64,000 bases of DNA from Bacillota bacterium (GCA_029776155.1 JAKOTU010000040.1:1-64000), one strand, 5' to 3'. Positions 34,758-43,805 are shown, counted from the first letter of the stretch. The notes: generated from the letters alone by a model not told the origin. Numbers and translations are program-made.

Positions 34758-34786
34758 ATTGTACAACTTGTCTGTCTTATGTGCAA
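34758..34786 (-). promoter_or_regulatory. sigma-A type promoter of the fmdB-like gene
   Basis: On the minus strand, TTGCAC (34786-34781) and TACAAT (34763-34758) are separated by exactly 17 bases, about 35 bases before the start codon. Confidence 0.65.
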
Positions 34787-34838
34787 CCAGGTTAGGATGC
34801 GAGGAAATTCGGAAAAAAGGCGAGGAGTCGTTGTGGGA

Positions 34839-35633
34839 ATGAAGTACGGTTCAAAATTAGTTGCAGCACTCATTTTGGTTGGCTTTCTGGTCTTATCTTT
34901 TTCTGCCCTGAGCATGGCTGAAGACTCGCCTAAAACCATCCAGTTGAATTTGGGTTTGCCCCCGGCGGTAGAGGAAGAGCCGGATGAGTTTACGGAGAAG
35001 TATCGCCAGGTAATGGAGGAGATTTCCATATCCGAAGAGGCCGCGGAAGTAGTTGACCAGATCAAAGCGGCCGTGGAAGATGTGCAGGACCTGAGTGTGG
35101 ACATGGCCATTACCGAGATCCGGGAGCGGCGCAATGAAGAAGTATCCCTTCATCTTAAGGCAAGCGTAGTGCATAAATTGGCCCGCATTGAGTTTGAGGC
35201 CCCCAGCGCGGTGCGGGGCATGATTATGGTGGCCGATCAGGCCAACATGGAGGTAAAGATCTTTCAGCCCGTGACTAATGTGATTGTGGTGCGGGGCTTG
35301 GAAGATGCCAGCAAAGAGGCCCTGGCTGCCTTAAGTATCGGCCAGGACTTCACCCAGCTCACATCCTATCTTGATTTCTCCCAGTATCAAGTGGAGATTT
35401 TGGAGAAAGCCGAGCTGGAGGGGGTCACCGATTACCTGCTGAAGGTGGATGCCCCCGAGGATGAGGTGTGGTATGTGCGGGTGAAAGATGACAGCTGGTT
35501 TCCCCACGAGATCTCCGTTTACAAAGGAGAGAGCTTGCAGGGAACTATGCGGCTGTCCAATGTGGTGCTGAACCCTGGGTTGAGTGTGGAGGAGATCACC
35601 AGCCTACCCCAGGTCAAGGTAGAAAGGATTTGA
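34839..35633 (+). CDS. exported LolA-like outer-membrane lipoprotein-sorting-type protein
   Basis: The 264-residue product has a signal peptide (cleavage near LSMAED), a charged linker (PPAVEEEPDE), and from about residue 65 a curved beta-sheet domain of LolA type: VQDLSVDMAITEIRER, RIEFEAPSAVRGMIMVADQ, and VWYVRVKDDSWFPHEISVYKG. LolA carries lipoproteins across the periplasm of diderms; LolA-like proteins also occur in monoderm spore-formers with other roles. The neighbour downstream looks like an outer-membrane barrel, which favours the first role. ATG 34839 or GTG 34833 could be the start. Divergent from fmdB. Confidence 0.65.
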   Translation: MKYGSKLVAALILVGFLVLSFSALSMAEDSPKTIQLNLGLPPAVEEEPDEFTEKYRQVMEEISISEEAAEVVDQIKAAVEDVQDLSVDMAITEIRERRNEEVSLHLKASVVHKLARIEFEAPSAVRGMIMVADQANMEVKIFQPVTNVIVVRGLEDASKEALAALSIGQDFTQLTSYLDFSQYQVEILEKAELEGVTDYLLKVDAPEDEVWYVRVKDDSWFPHEISVYKGESLQGTMRLSNVVLNPGLSVEEITSLPQVKVERI

Positions 35634-35640
35634 GGGAGGG

Positions 35641-36351
35641 GTGACATTGGAGCCCTGGTTGCGCAGATTGTTTGCCCTTTGCTTGATGGGGTGCATGTTC
35701 CTGGTCGCCAGCTGCTCAGCCGCAGCCTTTGAGGCGGAGGACCTGCCCTTGGGTTTTGGGCCCCAGGGTTGGCACACGGGCCTAGGAGTAAGTCAGGAGA
35801 AGGTGACTGCCCGAGGACTGTTGGGCTACGAGAAAACTGGTATCGGCGGTTTTCTGTATCAAACAGAAGGACAAGAGGAGACACTCAGCTGGTTCAGCGG
35901 ACGGAAGCAGGTCATCTTGGGAAATATCGGGTACAGCTTAGAGCTGTTTGGAGGAAACACGGAACGGCCCATCCTCTCTACGTTCCTCAGTGGCACCGAT
36001 CCCCATGTGGGCGCTTACGGTGAGTTCAGCAGGATGTACGGAGATTACGGGCACGGCCTGGCGGGCCAAGCGCAGTTCCCTGTCTCCGAGGGAGGGGAAG
36101 TTGAGTATACCATCATTCCTTATGTGCAGTTCCGGCGGCAGGGTGTGTGGAGGTTTTCCCTCACGTTGGGTAGTTCCATTGGTTTTGGCATGTCCTATCA
36201 AGAGCCCCAAGAAAAGGTGGAGCTGGACATCACTTTGGTACGAGAGGGTTTGAGCATGCACGTGCTGCTCTCCTTGAGTGAGCACCCCCTCACGGTTGGG
36301 GCGGGGCTGACTCAGGAGCAAGCCCAGGTGTTTATTCGGTACTCCTTCTAA
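35641..36351 (+). CDS. predicted outer-membrane beta-barrel protein (unknown family)
   Basis: I do not recognise a named family. The roughly 236-residue product has a signal peptide ending near SCSAAAF, then many alternating hydrophobic/polar stretches that look like amphipathic beta strands (for example YTIIPYVQF, VWRFSLTLGSSIGFG, LSMHVLLSL). It ends in VFIRYSF, a C-terminal Phe preceded by alternating hydrophobic residues, which is the classical beta-signal recognised by the BAM machinery. A Cys at about residue 25 could also be a lipobox, less likely. GTG 35641 or TTG 35647 is the start; the latter has better spacing to GAGGGAGGG. It follows the LolA-like gene by 7 bases. Confidence 0.6.
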   Translation: MTLEPWLRRLFALCLMGCMFLVASCSAAAFEAEDLPLGFGPQGWHTGLGVSQEKVTARGLLGYEKTGIGGFLYQTEGQEETLSWFSGRKQVILGNIGYSLELFGGNTERPILSTFLSGTDPHVGAYGEFSRMYGDYGHGLAGQAQFPVSEGGEVEYTIIPYVQFRRQGVWRFSLTLGSSIGFGMSYQEPQEKVELDITLVREGLSMHVLLSLSEHPLTVGAGLTQEQAQVFIRYSF

Positions 36352-36368
36352 GGTCCTAGAGTTCGATG

Positions 36369-36396
36369 GAGGGTCGCCACAAGGCCCTCTTTTCTT
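36369..36396 (+). terminator. intrinsic terminator after the barrel gene
   Basis: GAGGGTC pairs with GGCCCTC (one G-T pair) around a 7-base loop, followed by TTTTTCTT. Confidence 0.7.
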
Positions 36397-36417
36397 GCGC
36401 AAGGGGAAGTGAAAGGG

Positions 36418-36915
36418 ATGCATGTGGTTTTGGTTGAGCCGGAGATTCCGGCCAACACCGGGAACATTGCTCGGCTGTGCGTGGCTGCAGGCGCGACTTT
36501 GCACCTGATTCGGCCCTTGGGTTTCTTCCTCAGTGACCCTCGCTTGAAGCGGGCCGGATTGGATTACTGGGAGCACCTTAGGTTGGAGGTGCATGATTCC
36601 TTTGAGGGTTTTCTAGCAGCGCAGCGGCCGCAGCGGATGTACTTCGTGGAGACGGGGGGAGCAAAGCTTTACTCCCAGGTCTGTTATGCCCCAGGCGACT
36701 ACTTGGTGTTCGGCAGTGAAACCAAGGGTCTAAGCCCAGGCCTTCTGCAAGCCTATGCCAATCAGGTGATCAGTTTGCCCCAGCGGGATGTAAGATCCCT
36801 GAATCTGGCTAATACTGTAGCCATCGTAGTTTATGAGGCCTGGAGACAGCTTGGATTTCCGGGAGCGAAAAATCTGCCACAGGCAGGATTCGTAAACCCG
36901 GACCAGAATATGTAG
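36418..36915 (+). CDS. trmL: tRNA (cytidine/uridine(34)-2'-O)-methyltransferase TrmL
   Basis: SPOUT-class methyltransferase that methylates the ribose of the wobble base of tRNA-Leu. The 165-residue product starts MHVVLVEPEIPANTGNIAR, the TrmL signature, and shows the knotted SAM site with FGSETKGLS, then RDVRSLNLANTVAIVVYEA. Length agrees with TrmL rather than longer SpoU proteins. GTG 36409 is an alternative start three codons upstream. It precedes the rnf operon by about 40 bases on the same strand; a functional link is not apparent. Confidence 0.9.
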   Translation: MHVVLVEPEIPANTGNIARLCVAAGATLHLIRPLGFFLSDPRLKRAGLDYWEHLRLEVHDSFEGFLAAQRPQRMYFVETGGAKLYSQVCYAPGDYLVFGSETKGLSPGLLQAYANQVISLPQRDVRSLNLANTVAIVVYEAWRQLGFPGAKNLPQAGFVNPDQNM

Positions 36916-36957
36916 TCGGATGGTATGCCAAAACGATGTTGTGAGGTGACAGGATAC

Positions 36958-38268
36958 ATGCGACGAGTTCGTGCTTTCTTTGGGGGCATTCATCCCAAAG
37001 AGCACAAGGAAAGTACCAACAGCGCTCCTATTCAAGTTCTACCAGCCCCGGCAGTAGTTGCCGTTCCCCTTTTGCAGCACGCGGGGAAGCAGGCCAAGCC
37101 CCTGGTGGCCAAGGGAGATGAAGTACTCAAGGGGCAGCTCATCGGCGAGGCTGATGGCAGGATCAGCGCACATGTACATTCGCCCGTATCAGGGACGGTG
37201 ACGGCCGTACAACCCAGACCCAGTGCTTCCGGCCGGTCTGTGATGTGTGTGGTCATTGAAAATGACGGCCAGGATAGGTGGGTGGAGAGGGAAGGGCACC
37301 CCGATCCGGTCCAGCTCGATGCTGCGACCATCGTGCAGCGCATTGAACAAGCCGGCATTGTGGGCATGGGCGGCGCCGGTTTTCCCACCGCACCCAAGCT
37401 TACTCCGCCTAAAGGGGCCAGGATTGATTATCTTCTTATCAATGGTTGTGAATGCGAACCCTATCTCACTGCTGATCACCGCCTGATGGTAGAGTACGCC
37501 GAGGAGATCATCCTCGGGGCAAAGCTCATGGCCAAAGCTTGTGGGGCACGCAAGATCATCATCGGCGTGGAAGACAATAAGCCCGATGCCATTGCCGCGC
37601 TGCGGGAAAAGGCGGGAGCCATCGAAGTTGTGGCCCTGGCCACCAGGTATCCCCAAGGCGGAGAAAAACAGCTGATCCAGGCGCTAACCGGCAGGGAAGT
37701 GCCCAGCAAAGGACTGCCCTTCCAGGCGGGCTGCGTAGTGCAGAATGTGGGCACAGCCTGGGCAGTGGCCAAAGCCCTGCGCGATGGGGAACCCCTCATC
37801 TCCAGGGTGGTGACTGTTACCGGTTCGGCCATCGCCAATCCCCAAAACTTCTGGGTGCCCATTGGCACTTCTTTCCAAGATGTGCTTGACGCTGCCGGCG
37901 GCTTCAGCCAGACACCGGGCAAGGTGGTGGCAGGTGGCCCCATGATGGGCGGCGCACAGTTCAGCTTGGATGTGCCCGTAACCAAGTGCACCAGCGGTAT
38001 CTTGGCCTTCGGTGTGGATGAGAGCAAGACACCCGATTCCTTGCCCTGCATCAAATGCGCCCGCTGCGTGGATGTTTGCCCGGCCAATCTGCTGCCGCTT
38101 AAACTGGAAGCGTACGGCATGAACGAGCAGTGGGATAATGCTCGGGAATATGGGGCGCTGGACTGCATTGAGTGCGGCTGCTGCACGTATATCTGCCCGT
38201 CCAAGCGACCACTGCTCCATTATATCCGTTTTGCTAAAGCGGAAATCCTAGCTCGTGAGACGCACTAA
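36958..38268 (+). CDS. rnfC: Rnf complex subunit RnfC (electron transport)
   Basis: Peripheral subunit of the Rnf ferredoxin:NAD+ oxidoreductase, the NAD(H)-reacting end of the complex. The 436-residue product starts with FFGGIHPKEHKE, as usual for RnfC, then has a biotinyl-like/SLBB part, the FMN/NADH-binding region with GMGGAGFPTAPKL, and two 4Fe-4S motifs near the C-terminus (CIKCARCVDVCP and CIECGCCTYICP). ATG 36958 follows GAGGTGA. It leads the operon rnfCDGEAB, the order common in Clostridia. No promoter could be identified in the short gap upstream. Confidence 0.95.
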   Translation: MRRVRAFFGGIHPKEHKESTNSAPIQVLPAPAVVAVPLLQHAGKQAKPLVAKGDEVLKGQLIGEADGRISAHVHSPVSGTVTAVQPRPSASGRSVMCVVIENDGQDRWVEREGHPDPVQLDAATIVQRIEQAGIVGMGGAGFPTAPKLTPPKGARIDYLLINGCECEPYLTADHRLMVEYAEEIILGAKLMAKACGARKIIIGVEDNKPDAIAALREKAGAIEVVALATRYPQGGEKQLIQALTGREVPSKGLPFQAGCVVQNVGTAWAVAKALRDGEPLISRVVTVTGSAIANPQNFWVPIGTSFQDVLDAAGGFSQTPGKVVAGGPMMGGAQFSLDVPVTKCTSGILAFGVDESKTPDSLPCIKCARCVDVCPANLLPLKLEAYGMNEQWDNAREYGALDCIECGCCTYICPSKRPLLHYIRFAKAEILARETH

Positions 38269-38287
38269 TACTGAAGGAGGGTGGATA

Positions 38288-39208
38288 ATGGACGAGCTGA
38301 AATTACTCGTATCTCCATCTCCCCATATTCGGGATACAGATACAACTGAGAAGATAATGTTCGCAGTTTTAATCGGCTTACTACCTGTTGTGGCTGCTGC
38401 CATTTACTTCTTCCGCTGGGACGCGGTGCGTGTTCTGCTTCTAGCTGCCGCCTCTGCCGTGGCCACCGAAGCCATCTGGCAGCGTCTCCGCAAACAGCCC
38501 ATCCGCATCGGCGACGGCAGCGCCCTGATCACGGGAGTGCTGCTGGGCTTAAGCGTTCCCCCTACACTGCCCAGTTGGATGGTCATCTTGGGTTCAGCCT
38601 TTGCCATTGCCATTGGCAAGCAGGTGTTTGGGGGCTTAGGCCACAATCCCTTTAACCCGGCTCTGGTGGGTAGGGCTTTTCTCACCGCCTCCTTTGGCCG
38701 GGCCATGACTACGTGGACCGCACCCTTTGATGGCGTAACCGCCGCTACGCCCCTGGCCATGGGCGCGGCCGTAAGCCGTGTGCCTGATCTGTTCTTTGGT
38801 TCAGTGGCCGGCTCCTTAGGTGAGACCTCGGCCTTGGCCATCCTGCTCGGCGGGATCTATCTCTTTTACAAGGGAGTAATTGACTACCGCATTCCAGTAG
38901 GTATTGGTGCCACCGTCACCGTATTTGCTCTCCTCGCAGGGGAAGATCCCATCTTCCATCTGCTCGCGGGGAGTGTGCTGTTCGGTGCCGTGTTCATGGC
39001 CACAGACATGGTCACCTCTCCGGTGACTAAGGTCGGACGCTGGATCTTCGGTATCGGTATCGGCGTGATCATCATGGTGATCAGGTTGTGGGGTGGCTAT
39101 CCCGAGGGAGTTACCTTCGCTATTCTCCTCATGAATGCAGTAACTCCGCTCCTCAATCGGTGGACCCGTCCCCGCATCTACGGACAAGGGGTGAAAGTCA
39201 GTGAATGA
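38288..39208 (+). CDS. rnfD: Rnf complex subunit RnfD
   Basis: Integral membrane subunit of Rnf, 306 residues with about nine helices, starting LLVSPSPHIRDTDTTEKIM as in the family. RnfD carries FMN covalently on a Thr; the likely site is in the segment DGVTAATPLAMG near residues 148-159. Together with RnfA and RnfE it forms the ion channel path. ATG 38288 follows a full AAGGAGGG. It overlaps rnfG by 8 bases. Confidence 0.94.
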   Translation: MDELKLLVSPSPHIRDTDTTEKIMFAVLIGLLPVVAAAIYFFRWDAVRVLLLAAASAVATEAIWQRLRKQPIRIGDGSALITGVLLGLSVPPTLPSWMVILGSAFAIAIGKQVFGGLGHNPFNPALVGRAFLTASFGRAMTTWTAPFDGVTAATPLAMGAAVSRVPDLFFGSVAGSLGETSALAILLGGIYLFYKGVIDYRIPVGIGATVTVFALLAGEDPIFHLLAGSVLFGAVFMATDMVTSPVTKVGRWIFGIGIGVIIMVIRLWGGYPEGVTFAILLMNAVTPLLNRWTRPRIYGQGVKVSE

Positions 39209-39791
39209 GTCTGTACGAATGGTTGTGGTCTTATCAGTAATTGCCATGGTTTCCGCAGCCGTTTTGTCTGTGGTCTACAGTAAGACTAGTGTTATAATAG
39301 AAGAGAATGCTGCCCGGGCTTTGGAGAGCTCCGTACTGGAAGTCCTGCCCGGGACCAGCACTGTGAACATCATCCGGCGCAGCCCCGATGAGCTGGGGGT
39401 GGATGATCCCCAGGAAATGCGGGAAAAAGGCCAGGAGACGACCCTGATCTACCAAGGTGTGGACGAGCAGGGTAAGATCATAGGCTATGCCTTTGTGGGT
39501 GAGGGCAACGGCTATGGTGGGGTCGTGCGGGTCCTAGTTGGTGTCGATGAAGCTACGGACCAGATTCTAAATGTGAAGGTTCTCAACCATGCCGAAACGC
39601 CCGGTCTAGGTTCGCGCATCGAAGAGGAAGGATTCCGCAGCCAGTTTGTGGGCAAGACGGTCCAGGACCCCATCGCCGTAAACCAGGATATTGACAGTAT
39701 TTCCGGAGCCACCATTTCTTCCCGGGCCGTGGCCGATGCGGTGCGCCAAGGTCTGCGGGATACGGTGGAGCTTTACAGGGGAGGGGAGTAA
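39201..39791 (+). CDS. rnfG: Rnf complex subunit RnfG (FMN-binding)
   Basis: Membrane-anchored subunit of 196 residues with one N-terminal helix and an extracytoplasmic FMN-binding domain. The FMN is attached to Thr in SGAT (Ser 168 to Thr 171), within SISGATISSRAV. The attaching enzyme ApbE is encoded five genes later. Residues VLNHAETPGLGSRI are also typical. It starts at GTG 39201, inside rnfD. Confidence 0.94.
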   Translation: MNESVRMVVVLSVIAMVSAAVLSVVYSKTSVIIEENAARALESSVLEVLPGTSTVNIIRRSPDELGVDDPQEMREKGQETTLIYQGVDEQGKIIGYAFVGEGNGYGGVVRVLVGVDEATDQILNVKVLNHAETPGLGSRIEEEGFRSQFVGKTVQDPIAVNQDIDSISGATISSRAVADAVRQGLRDTVELYRGGE

Positions 39792-39793
39792 AC

Positions 39794-40402
39794 ATGGCTC
39801 GTTTATGGAAAAACTTCGTGAATGGCTTGTGGAATGAGAACCCCACCTTCCGCATTATGATCGGTTTGTGTCCGGTTCTGGCTGTGACCACTAAGGCAAT
39901 CAACGGTATAGGTATGGGCTTGGCTACAACGTTTGTCTTAGTCTGCTCCAGCGCCTTGGTGAGCCTGCTGCGCAAGGTCATCCCGGACAAAGTCCGCATT
40001 CCAGCCTATATCATCGTCATCGCCACTTTCGTGACCATTGTGGATCTGTTCATGAATGCTTATCTGCCGGACCTCCATCAGGTGCTGGGCCTCTTCATTC
40101 CGTTGATCGTGGTAAACTGTATCGTTTTGGGGAGAGCTGAGGCTTTTGCCAGCAAGAACTCCCTGGTATCGTCCGTTTTTGATGGCCTGGGCATGGGTTT
40201 GGGTTTCACCTGGGCCCTCACGGTGCTCGGAGCGGTTCGGGAGATCCTTGGTTCTGGTTCGCTTTTTGACAAGCAGTTCCTAGCCGAGGGAGCCACGACA
40301 ATCGGTGTCATGTCGCTGCCGCCGGGAGCGTTCATCACTTTGGGCATCTTGATGGCCTTCATGAACATGATTGCGGCGCGGCAGAAGAAAAGGGCCAGTT
40401 AG
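39794..40402 (+). CDS. rnfE: Rnf complex subunit RnfE
   Basis: Integral membrane subunit of 202 residues with six helices. The family motifs NPTFRIMIGLCPVLAVTT and GLGMGLGFTWALTVLGAVREILG are present. RnfE and RnfA are homologous, inverted-topology partners that coordinate a membrane iron-sulfur centre through conserved Cys (here in MIGLCPVL and the VNCIVLGRAE segment). It begins two bases after rnfG. Confidence 0.94.
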   Translation: MARLWKNFVNGLWNENPTFRIMIGLCPVLAVTTKAINGIGMGLATTFVLVCSSALVSLLRKVIPDKVRIPAYIIVIATFVTIVDLFMNAYLPDLHQVLGLFIPLIVVNCIVLGRAEAFASKNSLVSSVFDGLGMGLGFTWALTVLGAVREILGSGSLFDKQFLAEGATTIGVMSLPPGAFITLGILMAFMNMIAARQKKRAS

Positions 40403-40413
40403 GGGGGACGGGC

Positions 40414-40986
40414 ATGAACTTATTCCTACTTTTCCTCAGTGCGTTCCTGGTAAACAACTTCGTATTGGTGCGGTTTTTGGGCATCTGCCCATTCATGGGC
40501 GTGTCCAAAGACGTTGACTCGGCATTCGGAATGGGCGTGGCCACAACCTTCGTCATGGTGGTAGCTGCAGCGGTTACCTGGCTGATTGAGACTTTTATCC
40601 TTCAGCCGCTGGGGCTGCCTTTCCTGCAGACCATGGCCTTTATTCTGGTGATTGCTGCCCTGGTTCAGCTGGTGGAGATGTTCATTCACAAGACCAGCCC
40701 AACCCTGTACAAGGCCATGGGTATTTTCCTGCCCCTGATTACCACGAACTGCGCCATTTTGGGTTTGGCCATCATGGCGGTGCAGAACGCCTACACCTTT
40801 ATTGAATCGGTGGTTTTTGCCCTGGGGGCAGGCGCCGGTTTTACGCTGGCGTTGGTGCTCATGGCGGGTATCCGTGAGGAGCTGCGCTTTGCCGATATTC
40901 CTGAACCGCTTTTGGGCGCCCCCATTGCCTTTATCTGCGCCGGTCTGCTGTCCCTGGCGTTCAGCGGATTTGCCGGCCTCATCTAA
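40414..40986 (+). CDS. rnfA: Rnf complex subunit RnfA
   Basis: Integral membrane subunit of 190 residues with six helices, homologous to RnfE. Conserved segments are NNFVLVRFLGICPFMGVSK near the start and TTNCAILGLAI in the middle, whose Cys residues would help bind the intramembrane cluster. The ATG follows GGGGGGACGGGC. It is followed by rnfB after a 23-base gap. Confidence 0.94.
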   Translation: MNLFLLFLSAFLVNNFVLVRFLGICPFMGVSKDVDSAFGMGVATTFVMVVAAAVTWLIETFILQPLGLPFLQTMAFILVIAALVQLVEMFIHKTSPTLYKAMGIFLPLITTNCAILGLAIMAVQNAYTFIESVVFALGAGAGFTLALVLMAGIREELRFADIPEPLLGAPIAFICAGLLSLAFSGFAGLI

Positions 40987-41009
40987 TTTTTGTTGGGAGG
41001 GGTTAAGGT

Positions 41010-41840
41010 TTGAGTACAACATTGGTGTCCCTCGTAAGTATGGGTTCGCTGGCTGCCCTCTTTGCCCTCGGTTTGGCGGTGGCCGGCAAGAAGCTTGCAG
41101 TTGAAACCGATCCCAAGATCGATGCCATAGAAGAAGTATTGCCCGGCGTGAACTGCGGCGGCTGCGGTTTTGCGGGCTGTCGGGCCTTTGCCGAAGCGGT
41201 GGCGTCGGGGCAGGCTCCAACCAATGGCTGCCCCGTTGGCGGCGCAGCGGTTGCCAAAATGGTGGCCGCGGTCTTGGGTGTGGAGGCCGTGGAACCGGTG
41301 CGTAAAGTGGCGCAGGTGCTCTGCAAGGGCGGCTTGGCCGAGGCCAGACAAAGGGGGACCTATGACGGTCCACAAGACTGCCGCCTGGCCCATGCTACCC
41401 AGGGTGGGGACAAAGCTTGTTCCTACGGTTGCTTGGGCTACGGTTCCTGCGTGAAGGCCTGCGCCTTTGACGCCATGTATATGAACGAGAACGGCCTGCC
41501 CGTGGTAATTGAAGAGAATTGCACTGCCTGCGGCAAGTGTGTGGAGGCCTGCCCCCGGGACATCATCATCCTGGTGCCCGAGGAGCAGGGGGTGCACATC
41601 CGCTGCCGCAACTTGGATCGGGGACCTGCCGTGCGCCAAGTGTGCAGCGTGGGCTGCATCGCCTGTCAGCGCTGTGTGAAGGTCTGTCCAACTGGGGCCA
41701 TCTACATGCAGGATAATCTGGCCCGGATTGACTACGATAAGTGCACGAACTGCCGTGAGTGTGTGGCTGTCTGCCCCATGAACACCATCGTGTGGCAGGA
41801 AGGCAAGCCTTTAGTACTGGAAAAGGCGGCAGTGAGCTAG
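41010..41840 (+). CDS. rnfB: Rnf complex subunit RnfB (ferredoxin-type)
   Basis: Electron-input subunit of Rnf that accepts electrons from reduced ferredoxin. The 276-residue product has an N-terminal membrane helix, a 4Fe-4S domain with NCGGCGFAGC, and at least two ferredoxin-like cluster pairs in the second half (CTACGKCVEACP, CIACQRCVKVCP, CTNCRECVAVCP). It starts with TTG after GGGAGGGG. The gene is followed by apbE, whose product matures the flavin subunits. Confidence 0.94.
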   Translation: MSTTLVSLVSMGSLAALFALGLAVAGKKLAVETDPKIDAIEEVLPGVNCGGCGFAGCRAFAEAVASGQAPTNGCPVGGAAVAKMVAAVLGVEAVEPVRKVAQVLCKGGLAEARQRGTYDGPQDCRLAHATQGGDKACSYGCLGYGSCVKACAFDAMYMNENGLPVVIEENCTACGKCVEACPRDIIILVPEEQGVHIRCRNLDRGPAVRQVCSVGCIACQRCVKVCPTGAIYMQDNLARIDYDKCTNCRECVAVCPMNTIVWQEGKPLVLEKAAVS

Positions 41841-41854
41841 AAAAGGGTGGAGTT

Positions 41855-42880
41855 ATGAACTTGAGGAAGCGGTCAGTTCTGCTTCTAGGACTGATTCTTG
41901 TGGTGTTAAGCGGCGCGGCTTTCCTTAGCCATTATCTGATCTGGGCCCCCCAGGCCAAGGCGCAGGACAGCACCACCCAAAGCTCCATGATTCTCATGGA
42001 TACGGTGGTGGATGTGCGTGTGGATGGGCCTAATTCGGCCGCGTTGGTGGATAGGGTTTTCCAGCTCATGGCGGAGCTGGAAAACCTGTTTTCCCGTTTC
42101 GTTCCCGAAAGTGAAGTGAGCGCGATCAACCGCAGGGCCGGGGAATGGGTTGAGGTTAGTCCCCTGACCCTGGAGCTGATTGAGCTGGGGATGAAAATGG
42201 GCCGGATCACCGCTGGGGCCTTTGATATCACCGTGGGAGCGGTGCTCGATCTGTGGGGGTTCGGCAGCGATCTGCGCCGGGTTCCTGGGGAAGAGGAGCT
42301 GCAGGGAGCCTTGGCCACCGTAGGTTTCGACCAAGTTGAGGTGGACAGGGAGAACAGCGCGGTGCGCATTCCCCAGGGGACCATCCTGGATCTTGGCGGC
42401 ATTGCCAAGGGGTTTATCGTGGACCAAGGCATTAAGCTGCTCCGGGAAGCGGGAGTAGAGCGGGCTTTGATCAATGCCGGCGGGGATATTTCCGTGATTG
42501 GCCGCAGACCAGATGGGATGCCCTGGCGGGTGGGCGTGCAGGATCCAGACCAGCCCAGCAGTATCCGCTTCATCTTGCCTCTGGATGACCAAAGCGTGGT
42601 CACCTCCGGGGACTATCAGCGCTATTTCATGGTAGGCAATGAACGCTATCATCACATCATCGATCCTTCCACAGGCTACCCCGCCCGGGGGCTGCGCAGT
42701 GTGACCATTGTGGGCGATGATCCCGCGGTGTGCGATGCCCTTTCCACGGCAGTGTTTGTGTTGGGCTGGGAAAAAGGGCGCACCCTGGTGGAGGCGCTGC
42801 CGGGTATTGAGGCCATTCTGATCAGCGATACTGATGCCTGGGTTTCTCCAGGCTTGGCGCAAGCCATGGTAACTCAATAG
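41855..42880 (+). CDS. apbE: FAD:protein FMN transferase ApbE
   Basis: Extracytoplasmic enzyme that transfers FMN from FAD onto Thr of target proteins such as RnfG and RnfD. The 341-residue product has an N-terminal helix or signal anchor (RKRSVLLLGLILVVLSGAAFL), then the ApbE features MILMDTVVDVRV, ENLFSRFVPESEVSAINR, DLGGIAKGFIVDQ, ALINAGGDI and HHIIDPSTGYPA. ATG 41855 follows AAGGGTGG. Its place right after rnfB makes Rnf its main client; the exported FMN-binding protein near 55.4 kb is a likely second. Confidence 0.94.
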   Translation: MNLRKRSVLLLGLILVVLSGAAFLSHYLIWAPQAKAQDSTTQSSMILMDTVVDVRVDGPNSAALVDRVFQLMAELENLFSRFVPESEVSAINRRAGEWVEVSPLTLELIELGMKMGRITAGAFDITVGAVLDLWGFGSDLRRVPGEEELQGALATVGFDQVEVDRENSAVRIPQGTILDLGGIAKGFIVDQGIKLLREAGVERALINAGGDISVIGRRPDGMPWRVGVQDPDQPSSIRFILPLDDQSVVTSGDYQRYFMVGNERYHHIIDPSTGYPARGLRSVTIVGDDPAVCDALSTAVFVLGWEKGRTLVEALPGIEAILISDTDAWVSPGLAQAMVTQ

Positions 42881-42896
42881 GGAAGGAGAGCGGCGT

Positions 42897-43805
42897 ATGT
42901 ATGATCTGGCAATTATTGGCGGAGGGCCGGCGGGCCTGACGGCGGGCCTGTATGGTGCCCGGGCCAACCTCAAAACCATCATCATCGAAAAAGGCCTCTA
43001 CGGAGGTCAGATGCAGAACACTTTGGAGATTGAGAACTATCCGGGCTTCAAGAATATTGGCGGCTCGGAGCTATCTGAACATATGTACCAGCAGGCGCTG
43101 GCTGTGGGCTGTGAGTGGAAATACGGGGAAGTGACGGAAGTGAGCCTAGAGGGCCAGCCCAAGACCATCAAGGTGGGGGCGGAGGTAATCGAGGCCCGTG
43201 CCGTGATCATCGCCAGCGGCGCCCAGCCCCGCAAACTGGGTGTGCCCGGCGAGCAGGAGCTCGCGGGCCGGGGGGTATCCTACTGCGCGACCTGTGACGG
43301 CGCCTTTTATGAGGGGCTGGATGTGGTAGTGGTGGGCGGCGGGGACTCCGCTGTGGAAGAGGGCATTTTCCTCACCCGCTATGCTAATTCGGTGACGGTG
43401 ATCCATCGCCGGGATGTGCTGCGGGCTCAGCCCATTTTACAGGAACGGGCCTTTGCCAATCCGAAGATGAAGTTTATCTTCAACTCGGAGGTACAGGAGA
43501 TCCAAGGTGACAGCAGGGTTATTGGCGTTTTGATTCGCAACAACCAGGATGGTTCCACGCAGGTGATTCCCTGCGCTGGGGTGTTCATCTACGTGGGCTT
43601 TTTCCCCAACTCGGAGTTCCTGAAAGGGACGGGCATTTTGGACGAGTGGGGTTATGTGGTGACAGGTCCAGACATGAAGACATCCATCCCAGGCGTTTTT
43701 GCCGCGGGAGATGTGCGCAATACTCCCCTGCGGCAGATCGTATCCGCAGCTGGTGATGGGGCCATCGCCGCCATGGAAGCCTATCACTACCTGGAAAGCC
43801 TCTAG
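42897..43805 (+). CDS. trxB: thioredoxin-disulfide reductase
   Basis: Flavoenzyme that reduces thioredoxin with NADPH (or, in some anaerobes, ferredoxin or F420). The 302-residue product has the FAD-binding IIGGGPAGLTAGLYGARA near the N-terminus, the redox centre CATC (Cys 130 and 133), the second nucleotide-binding VVVGGGDSAVEEG, and the C-terminal GVFAAGDVRN. All match low-molecular-weight TrxB. No thioredoxin gene is adjacent. It is 16 bases after apbE, probably in the same transcript, and is followed by a terminator-like hairpin. Confidence 0.94.
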   Translation: MYDLAIIGGGPAGLTAGLYGARANLKTIIIEKGLYGGQMQNTLEIENYPGFKNIGGSELSEHMYQQALAVGCEWKYGEVTEVSLEGQPKTIKVGAEVIEARAVIIASGAQPRKLGVPGEQELAGRGVSYCATCDGAFYEGLDVVVVGGGDSAVEEGIFLTRYANSVTVIHRRDVLRAQPILQERAFANPKMKFIFNSEVQEIQGDSRVIGVLIRNNQDGSTQVIPCAGVFIYVGFFPNSEFLKGTGILDEWGYVVTGPDMKTSIPGVFAAGDVRNTPLRQIVSAAGDGAIAAMEAYHYLESL

